Below are positions 55,939 to 64,000 of a stretch of 64,000 nucleotides of DNA, one piece after another. Below the pieces are notes generated by a model. The model was not told the DNA's origin. It was given only the letters and a program-made list of their open reading frames with translations, and made no database searches. The stretch is from the NCBI RefSeq assembly GCF_902167145.1, contig NC_050096.1, forward strand, positions 266,188,622 through 266,252,621, written 5' to 3'. Every line of letters starts with the position of its first letter. Within the stretch, counting starts at the first letter, position 1. Both the position numbers and the translations under genes were made by a program. Source of the DNA: Zea mays. Its lineage: Eukaryota > Streptophyta > Magnoliopsida > Poales > Poaceae.

Positions 55939-58900
55939 CCTCCGTTTACCTGAACCCGCCGGATTTTTTTCTCTCACGAATTTTGTTGACGTTTTTTTTG
56001 TTTCGGGGGCAGGTCTACGACACCGAGAATGCGAACCAGAAGGAGAAGTTCGAGGCAGACCTCAAGAAGGAGATCAAAAAGCTACAGCGCTACAGGGACC
56101 AGATCAAGACGTGGATCCAGTCTAGCGAGATCAAGGACAAGAAGGTGAGGATTACTTCGAGTCCTTTACCCTCCCCTGGCAAGCCTTTATGTCCTGCACG
56201 TGGAAGGACATGATTGTTTGTGATGCAATGCTGCTGCTGTTTGCTGACTTTGTGCTGTGATCAATGTGTCATTATGCTGTCCTCTTTAGTTGAGTGCTCG
56301 GTAGAAGGCCGTCTTGAACAAGTTATGTTGTGTGTGTGGTGTGACACTGGTGGTGATCAGTGGGCAGGGACCTTGGCTGGAGAATGGTTCTGTCATTTGG
56401 TGATGATTCGAGTGATACAGTGTAGGCATAACTGGTGATGTTGTCAGTTTCATATGTATGAATGTATCCTCTCTGGGTAAGGGGTTCAGAGGTTTTTGAT
56501 GTTACTGTTAATACTGCGGCTCATTCTTTTGCTCTTTTTTTGGTGTTGCTAGCTATTCCGATATCTAGATTCTCCTGCAATAACGATGCTAGACGGCTCT
56601 GTTAACATGCTGAGCATTTGGATTTTGTTTTTAGCATGCTTTTCCATCACCAAGATCATCTGCATTCCATGGGCTACATTGTTCCCACCACTAGATGCCA
56701 CTTGCAATGCAAAGTTGTTGGGATGCAATATGTAGTACCTCTTTGGGCAGTTTAATTTGTGAAAGTAGATGAGACTTAGCAATGTGGCTTTGAGATTGCT
56801 CTTCAAGTCCACTCAGTCCATTTTTTCTATGTGCCTGGGATATTTTGATATCTAATGTTTAATGCACTATGCATTTGCCTTTATCTGTTGTATTTGGCAA
56901 GAATAGTCCATCTGGGTAGTTTATAACAAAAAAAAATGGATGTGATATGCTCCTTCAGGCTAGGCTAGCTGGTCTATTTAGAATTCGTTTGATGAGCTAG
57001 ACTTCATTGCATTGCATTCTTATTGAAATTCGGAAAGCATGCCTGTGCCTGAATTGAGTTTGCAGATAGGCGCATTTATTTAAAGAACATAAGAGTGATA
57101 GTGAATCATTATTTTTTAGCGAAGTTTATGAAGTATTGCTGCTGATATATATGAAGAACTTGCGGTTTCTATGTATGATATATGCTTTCTTTGTACAACA
57201 CAAACCAACACGAGCTGCAGTGGTTAGAGGCGAGTGCTCTCTTCCTAGAGACCATGATTCGAATCCTGGCAGCTGCAATCTTTTAGAGTTGTTTGCCTCT
57301 TGTTGCGATTGGTACTTGTATTTTATTTTAACCATCCAAAATATCAATGTGAAGTATATATTACTGGTGACCCGAATAAAAATGTTCTATGTTGCTGAAG
57401 TTTTGTGGTATGATTCCTAAAAAATATTGACAATAGTTGTTTGCATATCTCAGTGGCTTTTCTTGCTGTAGTAATGCTTTTATTTATCTGATATATTATT
57501 AGCTTGCCAAATGCAGATAACTTTTAAGTTTACGTACCTTACTGTTCTGGTTTTAATTGATTGTGATATATGTTGACATAGGTTAGTGCCTCTTATGAGC
57601 AGGCTCTGATGGATGCCCGAAAGCAGATTGAACGAGAGATGGAACGATTTAAAGTATGTGAGAAGGAAACAAAAACTAAGGCCTTCTCAAAAGAAGGGTT
57701 AGGTCAGCAACCAAAAACAGTAAGCACTTGGACTTTTTTGTTTGTGCTACCGTACTTTCCTGGCTTCATGTACATGTTTCGAGTTGTTTATATAACATCC
57801 CTGTTCTAAGAACGAGGTCACTGTTTCAAAATTATTTTTTGCTATTTTTCTTTTAGCCTTGTAAGAGTATGTTTGAAGGGTAGGCCTGGTGTAGTAGTGA
57901 GAGCTTCTCACTGAGTTCGCGGGTTCGAAGCAGCCTCTCTGCATTTGCGGGATGAAGGCTTGCCTCCGGCACTGGGTCTGCCCTTGTAAGAGTATGTTTC
58001 TTAGATGTACGATCTTTCATGGAGTAGTTAAACTTGATTAGGATAAAAAAGTCTGAGCTTAGTATTCAACATTGCATTGAGATGCAATGGTTCATTGATG
58101 CAATTTGGACTAACATGAATTAGACACCAATAACTCAGGGTGTGTAGTACTATTTATCTTGAGCTGTTGTGGACCTCATTATGCCTGTTTCTGGACTAAT
58201 AATTATTTCTTATTTGGTGCAGGATCCCAAAGAAAAGGCCAAAGCTGAAACAAGAGACTGGCTTAATAATGTGGTATGTTGGAATCCTGAATTGCTACTT
58301 GTGCTCTTAGGTTTTCATAGAATATCTTTGGTCTTTAATTCGTTTCTGATGACATGGTTTTTGTCCCTTCAGCCTCTTGTCAATAAAAATACTATATATT
58401 ATTTGTAGATCAATGTAGAATAGAATCTTCTTATGGTGATTGATGATACAATTCAGTATGATTGCAAGTTGTAATTAGTTTCTTGAAACTATCATGTGGA
58501 TCTTTGGTGCGTGTTTTAATGATAGATTCATTTCTATTCCTATCTAGAATTGATAGACTCATGAGGCTCCCTCATGAGTGGGATCTGAGGAAGGGATGAA
58601 CCAGCGCAAACCTTCCCTCCACAAATGCAGAGGCTGATTTGAACCCACGATCTGGTGACACAGTGAGACAACTCTCACTACTGCACTAGGCCTGGCCTTC
58701 AAATGTTTCCATGAAAATCAGAGAGAAATATTTTGGTGTTTTGACCTACAAGAGGGAATCAGGGAAATGAAATCTTAGGTGTTTTGCCTGGTTCTAGTTC
58801 TGATTCGATTCAAGTCAGCTAACCAACTGGTTCCACGAAATATTTTTTATTCACCAAAGAAATGTTTCTAAAGAGAATCTAGATATATAAATGTTTCTAT

Positions 58901-59863
58901 GGGAATCTGGAACCATACCGAATGTGCCCTTATATGCTATGTTGTTTGTGATTACTTAATACCTTACCCTAAGTTCTGTCCCTTCTGACTCACGTCGATT
59001 CTCTTGTTGTGATGGTAGACAATCCAGAATGGGTGTAACTAGTTTCTTTAATCTGAATGGGCCCTTATATGCTCTGATTGTTTATATGGTTCTTCTAATG
59101 TTACTACTTAGTGGTTTTGTGGTTACAGATGGCTCTTGCTATGACTATTATTTGCTTTATTGTTGTAAGTGCTTGCAATATCTAATGTACCTTTTGGACC
59201 ATGTTATTTTTTTACAGGTTAGTGATTTGGAAAGCCAGATTGATAACTTCGAAGCAGAGATTGAAGGACTTTCAATTAAAAAGGGAAAACAAAGACCGCC
59301 TCGATTGGTAAGAACAGCTGCATTCATTCCATACTAATCCTGTTTTTACTATTTATTTATGGAACTTGTTTTTTCTATAATTTGTACTGCATAAGAAGTG
59401 ATTTTGCATGATTAGGTACATTTAGAGAAGTCTATTACGAGACATAAAGCTCATATAAAGAAATTGGAGTCAATCTTGAGACTTTTGGATAATGATGAGT
59501 TGAGTCCTGAGCAAGTCAATGATGTTAAAGATTTTCTTGATGATTATGTTGAACGTAATCAGGTATGTCTGCCTTCATAGTTGACCCTCATACTCTGCAT
59601 CCCAAATCATAGGTCGTCCAAAATGACCTCTAATTTGGAACGGGGAGGGGGAGTATTATCCTTTTTCTATTGTTGAATGCTAATTGTGATAACGTACAGA
59701 CATATGATCGGCCTTTTATTTGTTATTTTTTGTTTTTTTCGCTCATGTTTAGGAAGACTTTGATGAATTCAGTGATGTTGAGGACCTCTATAGCACATTG
59801 CCTATGGAGAAGGTTGAAGCACTTGAAGACATGGTTTCACTTGCTCCTTCTAGTCTTGTCAAG
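55804..59863 (+). CDS. CCR4-NOT complex subunit 3 (NOT3/NOT5 type), N-terminal seven coding exons
   Basis: The product is a scaffold subunit of the CCR4-NOT mRNA deadenylation complex (cytoplasm and nucleus). Exons are 55804-55896, 56013-56144, 57582-57719, 58223-58273, 59218-59307, 59416-59562 and 59753-59863, all phase 0, giving 254 residues. The start [21 protein letters not shown] and the segments [25 protein letters not shown] and [11 protein letters not shown] are diagnostic of the Not3 N-terminal coiled-coil domain. All introns are GT-AG except intron 1, whose donor is AAG|GCATCC followed by 35 C. The linker and the C-terminal NOT2/3/5 box are not in the window; they may lie beyond 64000, past a copia element, or be lost. 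Plant family members have several hundred more residues. Confidence 0.92.
55901..55935 (+). repeat. C35 homopolymer in NOT3 intron 1
   Basis: Thirty-five consecutive C begin four bases after the exon 1 boundary. Such tracts can form i-motif or, on the other strand, G-quadruplex structures, and they are also prone to assembly error. Confidence 0.85.
56145..57581 (+). other. NOT3 intron 2 with a tRNA-like SINE fragment
   Basis: 1.4-kb intron. Near 57196-57280 a tRNA-like sequence has an A-box-like GTGGTTAGAGGCG and a B box GATTCGAATCC, suggesting a tRNA-derived SINE fragment. It does not fold as a complete tRNA as far as I can see. Confidence 0.5.
57875..57981 (+). mobile_element. tRNA-derived SINE in NOT3 intron 3
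   Basis: Contains GGCCTGGTGTAGTAGTGAGA (A-box region) and GCGGGTTCGAAGCAGCC (B box), then TTGCGGGATGAAGGCTTGCC. It is bounded by an exact 18-bp direct repeat, 57857-57874 and 57982-57999 (CCTTGTAAGAGTATGTTT), the target duplication. It resembles the Au-type SINEs of grasses, shortened in the middle. Confidence 0.85.
58557..58699 (-). mobile_element. Related SINE in NOT3 intron 4, opposite orientation
   Basis: Read on the minus strand it begins GGCCAGGCCTAGTGCAGTAG, carries the B box GTGGGTTCAAATCAGCC and continues through the CATCCCTTCCTCAGATCCCA segment missing from the intron 3 copy. It is a longer and more diverged member of the same family. I could not find a clear target duplication. 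Confidence 0.75.
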
Positions 59864-60885
59864 GTAAGCTATAAATGCTGGCTAATTTGTTTTTACTGCG
59901 ATTCTTATGTCTATGTGAATGGAAACAACTAGCAGAATCAACAGTGTTACACTGGTCTGACTGTGGGAGTTGGAGTTCGACAGGGGTGCGGTTGTAAGAT
60001 CCGGCAAGATCAGAAAATAGGTATTAGGGGGTTTCTTTGCACGAACGCACACACTGAGTCGTGGCTTTTATAGATTAGACAACATAAATCTAGGTGCATG
60101 GTAAGTCTTATGCTGCAAGTCAAGGTCTTTTCTTAGGTTGTAAGAAAACCGCTAGGGCTGTTGTACTCCCTTTTTCAGCTACCTATGTATATGCCTATAA
60201 TATTAAATATAAAGGGACAATTGTAATTATATCCTTCTCTAATTATGCAATTGTGATTTTACCCCTTATTTTTGAACTTTGTGATTTTGCCCCTCTATTT
60301 TGAAAACGAAGCCGCCGTTGAGCCAAAATTTCGTCTCTTTTTTTTGTCCACCTCCCCTAACTACCTAGATAGTGGAGAGTTTCTTCTGTCCCGTTTTTTT
60401 TCTTTACCCAGACTGATGACCTATACTAAAAAAATGTTAGAACAACCAATGTCAAGCGATAATGGATACAAGGTCCAGTTCCAATATGTGTTGGGTCGCG
60501 CCCTCCGTATCTAGTATGTGATCCAAACTCATGACCCGTGCTCATACAAGTTAGACCAACTCATATCTAGCGATGACATGGAGTCCGATCCTTATACATA
60601 CATATTGAGTTCCGTTGCAACACACAAGCACATTTGCTAGTAAATAAGAGGTAAAGACACCAGCAAGCTGCAGCTTGTAGCAGCCCACAACCAGCCTCCA
60701 TCACCTCATTCAGAGTGAAGTGCAGCAGCAGCAAGAAGTTGTTGCATATACCATCCTAATAATTGTCATCACTCATCAGAGCCTAGGTGTGTAGAATGGC
60801 GTCTGCTCCTCCTGAGGATGCTGAGTTGAGGCAGCATTGCTGCCGTTCCCCTTTCAGTCCAGCGTATAGAGGTTTGTCTGGTCGA
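59864..60885. other. Region after NOT3 exon 7: unassigned sequence and copia gag remnant
   Basis: No NOT3 exon is visible. Bases 59940-60700 are unassigned repeat-like DNA. Near 60797 a degraded plus-strand coding stretch (MASAPPEDAELRQHC) begins and resumes after the TRIM insertion as METIMHIVVKEVSGSSTYPLLTNTNYEDWSLF-like sequence (61203-61297), the typical N-terminus of a Ty1-copia gag. It ends at the next repeat. Confidence 0.4.
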
Positions 60886-61196
60886 TGTTAGAGACTTAGA
60901 GTGGATGCACTAACCAGTTTAACCCAAAAGCTTAATCTGATGGGAGAAAGTAGCCAATCCACTTATACACTTCAACACCCCCATTCACGTGCAGCCAAAG
61001 AGAAGGCGCAAACACAGCCAGAGAGAAAGGCGCAAACATGAAAATAAATGGGTGGAGGCACAAATAAAGCCTCTGCCAGGATTCGAACTCGAGACCTCTG
61101 TCTCTGATACCATGTAAGAGTGGACACACTAACCAGTTTAACCCAAAAGCTTAAGCTGATGGGATAAGGTAGCCAATCCACTTATACACTTCAACA
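60886..61196 (-). mobile_element. TRIM/SMART-type miniature LTR element, 311 bp
   Basis: Terminal repeats are 60886-60977 (92 bp) and 61113-61196 (84 bp). On the minus strand each starts TGTTGAAGTGTATAAGTGG. GTCGA is duplicated at 60881-60885 and 61197-61201. After the 5' repeat the minus strand reads TGGTATCAGAGACAG (primer site), then TCGAGTTCGAATCCTGGC, which looks like a tRNA T-arm. A purine tract GAATGGGGG precedes the other repeat. It interrupts a copia gag remnant. Confidence 0.9.
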
Positions 61197-61297
61197 GTCG
61201 AATGGAGACCATCATGCACATTGTGGTGAAGGAAGTGAGCGGAAGCAGCACCTATCCACTGCTCACAAACACCAACTATGAGGACTGGAGTCTCTTC

Positions 61298-61900
61298 AAT
61301 AGGGCGGGCAAAAAACCCGATACCCATTACCCGAACCCAAACTACTCAAACCCGTACCTGATCTACCCGAATTACCCAAACACTAGTTCGGATCCTAGGT
61401 CTGAAAACCCGAAATTATATTGAGTAAATCGGGTAACATGTCCCGGTACCCGATTTACCTGAAATTATATGTTATTTGTCCCGGTCCCCAAGTTGTCCAA
61501 GCGTCTGGTATGGTATGGAAGACAAGCTTGGCTGGCTCTTGCTACCTTGGTAATGAATAACTAAAGACACTAATAGCATCTTTCGTTTGAGTGGAAATGT
61601 GTTTTTATATCATGAAAAGGGCTTGTATATAAAACGATTTAAGAACGACGAACGTGGAAGTCTTTGCCCCGTCGTCGTCAGGTTGATATGCTTTACAATT
61701 TGTGCTCTGAATGAAGTCAGCGTCTTCTTCTGCAATATCTCATTTACTTTCAGGTAAATCCGTAGAAGTGATGATATCTCTTTACGTAACACTTCTTTAT
61801 TTGATTGGCCTAGTAATATATTACAGTGGATGAAATCTGATTGGGTAAATCGGGATTACCCGGACCTGAATTTTCGGACACCCGATTTTTTTGAACAAAT
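61298..61900. mobile_element. ACCCG/CGGGT-rich stretch, possible hAT-type nonautonomous element
   Basis: The left side has TAGGGCGGGCAAAAAACCCG followed by repeated TACCCGAACCC-type words. The right side has GGGTAAATCGGGATTACCCG and ends near CACCCGATTTTTTTGAAC. Repeats of this kind are common in Ac/Ds-like and other hAT ends, but I could not define matching terminal repeats or an 8-bp duplication. Confidence 0.3.
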
Positions 61901-61923
61901 GCAGGAGAACTGCGTGTCATTTC

Positions 61924-62054
61924 TGTTGGAACTGTATTAGGGTTTGGGTACATTTACTCTCTTGCCCCTCTGTAATGGGCCAGGCCCAACTCCAAATGGC
62001 TATTAATATACAGCCCCACCCTATCCTAGGGTTAGGGTTTTCCTCACTTCTACA
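61924..62054 (+). mobile_element. 5' LTR (131 bp) of a Ty1-copia element
   Basis: TGTTGGAACTG to CTTCTACA, followed directly by TGGTACCAGAGCC (62055-62067), a Met tRNA-type primer site with one mismatch. TATTAATATAC near 62001 may serve as the TATA box. The 3' LTR lies beyond the window, so the borders rest on the TG/CA ends and primer site only. Confidence 0.75.
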
Positions 62055-62286
62055 TGGTACCAGAGCCACTGTGATTTTCTCTCTCTCTCTCTTCCTCCCA
62101 AACTCCCAGCAGCCGCCGCCGCCACCTCCCCTAAGGCGGTCGCGCTTCCCCTCCCCTTCTCTCCCCCAGCCGCCGTCGGCCATCTCACCAGGCCCGGCCG
62201 CCATCTTCCCTCCCCCTTCTCTTGGCGCCGCCGGCCCCAGCCGCCAACCCTAGGTGCCGCCGCCACCTCCCCTGCGTGCGCCGGCC

Positions 62287-64000
62287 ATGGCGCACATCTC
62301 CCACCTCGCCGGCGCCAACGCGCGGCCACCCCTCCCTGCGAGGTCGCCGTCGCCGCCGGCCTGACTACCGGCCAGGGCGCGAGCGCTGTCGCGGCCCTGC
62401 CAGCAGGCGCTGCTGTCGGCCCAGGAGCGCGCGTCGCTGCGGGCCTGCGCGCAGGCGTCGCCACCTTGCCGTCGGTCGGTGCCTCCCTGGTCGCGGTCCC
62501 CTCTCTGGTCGCCCCCCTGGGCGCGACCGACCCTGTTGCCCTCGCTGGTGCGACGGCCGCCCTGTGCGTCTACTCCGACCAGCACCCCCTCACCGGCCCT
62601 CTTCCCGAGCTCGCTGTTGGTGGGACCCCCTACATCTCTGGCCTCGGGCCCCTCCTCGACGCCTCTCCCCTTGCGCAGCAACAGCTGCTGCGGCGACGCG
62701 GTTCCCCGCCTGCGCAGCCACTACGTGGGCTGATGCCACTGCCCCCCCGCCGACCTCGTCGGCACTGGTCACCGCCATCGCTACCACCACTCGGCCGCTC
62801 GTTGCAGACACTACCTGGGCTCCCACATCACTCTCCATCGAACCCACCATGCCGTCGGTCGTCGCGGCCATCCAGGCTGCCCTGACCGCCTCACATGAGC
62901 GCGAGCGCGCCGCGTCTCGCGCACTGGAACAGGAGCGCGCCCTGGCCGCCACACTGACCGCCCAGATGGCCACTGCGCAACGTCTCGTCCTCGGGCCTCC
63001 TCCGGTCGACCAGGAGACACCCCTGCCCACCCCAGAGGCTCCCCACGCCTCTGGACTCGATGCTGACCACATCGCCGCTCTCCACGCCCAGGCGACCGGA
63101 CTACAGAATATTCGGTCCCTCGTGTCCGTCGTTCTGGACCCGGCGTCCTCACACTACCCTTGCTGGAAAGGGCAGGTCCTCACCTTGCGGCGCTACGCCC
63201 TCGACGACCACGTCCTCGACGACGTCGCCACCCCACCGTCCCCAGCATGGTCCCTGATGGACTCCGTGGTCCTCTCTTGGCTCCATGGAACCATCACCGT
63301 CGAGCTCCAGGACATCGTCCGCGACCAGGCGGACACGGGCCATCAGGCGTGGCTCGCCCTCGAAGAATAGTTCCTCGGGAACCGGGACGCTCGCGCCCTG
63401 CACCTCGACGCCAATTTCCACCTGTTCTCTCAGGGGGACCTCTCCGTGGACGAGTACTGGTTCCAGATGAAGGGCATGGCAGACTCCCTCCGCGACCTCG
63501 GCGAGCCTGTCGCCGACCGGACCTTGGTGTTGAACCTTCTGCGTGGCCTCAGCCCCCGTTTTGGCCACCTGAAGGCTCTCATCAAGAGGACCGTTCCCTT
63601 TCCCACATTCCATTACCGTCAGGAACGAGCTTCTCCTCGAGGAGCACACCATGGCGCATGAGGCCACTGCCCCGGCTTCGGCACTTTACAGCGCTCCTCC
63701 TGGTGGTCAGGCACCTTCAGGGGGCCAGGCCCCTTGCCCTCCGTCGACCGGGGCCCCTACCCGCCCCACACCTGCCGTCCCTGCGGCCGTGGGGGTGGCG
63801 GCTCCTCTCGTGGTGGTCCCCTCGGCCGGGGTGGCGGCCAGGCGTGGCCATCACTCTATAACACCTGGACCGGGACCATCGCCATGTGGCCGGGCTAGGC
63901 CCCACGTGCCTCCCGTCCCCCGGCGCCGGCCCTCCTGACTGTGCCACCCTACGACGTGCCTCCCATGCCTCCCTACGGCATGCCTGCCTCGCATCCGACT
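62287..64000 (+). pseudogene. Ty1-copia gag (UBN2-type), degraded, runs off the window
   Basis: Start MAHISHLAGANARPPLP at 62287. The frame shifts after about 25 codons into an Ala/Gly/Val-rich stretch (ASAVAALPAGAAVGPG, then GGTPYISGLGPLLDAS), and again before 62850. The diagnostic gag block SLVSVVLDPASSHYPCWKGQ, LRRYALDDHVLDDV, DSVVLSWLHGTI lies at 63110-63330. An in-frame TAG at 63368-63370 follows LALEE, and coding continues with FLGNRDARALHLDANFH and DEYWFQMKGMADSLRDLGEP to LLRGLSPRFGHLK. Composition is very GC-rich. No pol is seen before the window ends. It lies downstream of NOT3 exon 7 in the same orientation. Confidence 0.8.

Noticed and set aside
57196..57280. Possible intact nuclear tRNA gene
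   Set aside because: A and B boxes are recognisable, but I cannot form a complete cloverleaf; it fits a SINE head better.
62222..63370. Single 382-codon ORF taken as the copia gag start
   Set aside because: Its N-terminal half is Arg/Pro-rich frame noise; the recognisable gag start is the Met at 62287 in another frame, joined by frameshifts to the conserved block near 63110.

Overview
The window looks like a piece of a grass nuclear genome, most likely maize (Zea mays). The grounds are Sirevirus-type Ty1/copia elements close to the maize Opie/Ji group, a chromodomain Ty3/gypsy element with LTRs over 4 kb, a Tat-type gypsy element, an En/Spm-like CACTA transposon, cereal tRNA-SINEs, and one host gene broken up by transposons in its introns. 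No bacterial features are present. Species assignment is an inference from family resemblance; no database was searched.

Bases 1-54135 are one nested stack of mobile elements. The oldest visible layer is a Sirevirus-like LTR remnant (D, 53252-54135). A second LTR (C, plus strand, 42606-42938 and 52401-53251) sits in it. Two Opie-like Sireviruses on the minus strand were inserted into C. Element A runs from beyond the left edge to 42605; element B is complete at 42939-52395 with target duplication ACTGT. Element A was hit three more times: by an 8,500-bp CACTA transposon (3277-11776, duplication GAA), by a Tat-type gypsy element (12905-22311, duplication GGTAC), and by a chromovirus with 4,379-bp LTRs (23375-39678, duplication ATCCT). 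One LTR of the chromovirus carries an Angela/BARE-like solo LTR (34695-35967, duplication AACAT). Because B keeps the uninterrupted version of A, all three insertion sites in A can be read directly.

The CACTA element appears complete. It has 32-bp terminal inverted repeats, arrays of subterminal palindromes, a very GC-rich leader, a TNP2-type transposase gene (3 coding exons, 1,132 codons) and a TNPA/Transposase_24-type gene (10 exons, 644 codons). Both read open through my splice models. A 192-nt foldback with perfect 31-bp outer arms lies in the inferred leader intron. This is the most interesting unexplained structure in the window. The Tat-type element lacks gag and carries an antisense gene with its own TATA box and a Transposase_28-like domain. 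The chromovirus has an extra coiled-coil ORF ahead of gag.

Bases 54136-64000 are less repeat-dense. A TRIM-like mini-LTR element (54750-55518) lies just upstream of the first seven coding exons of a CCR4-NOT subunit 3 (NOT3/NOT5-type) gene (55804-59863, plus strand). Intron 1 has an unusual GC donor followed by 35 consecutive C. Two related SINEs sit in inverted orientation in introns 3 and 4. The C-terminal exons are not in the window. Downstream of exon 7 are a second TRIM (60886-61196, duplication GTCGA) inside a copia gag remnant, an ACCCG/CGGGT-rich hAT-like stretch, and the 5' end of a copia element with a 131-bp LTR and a degraded gag.
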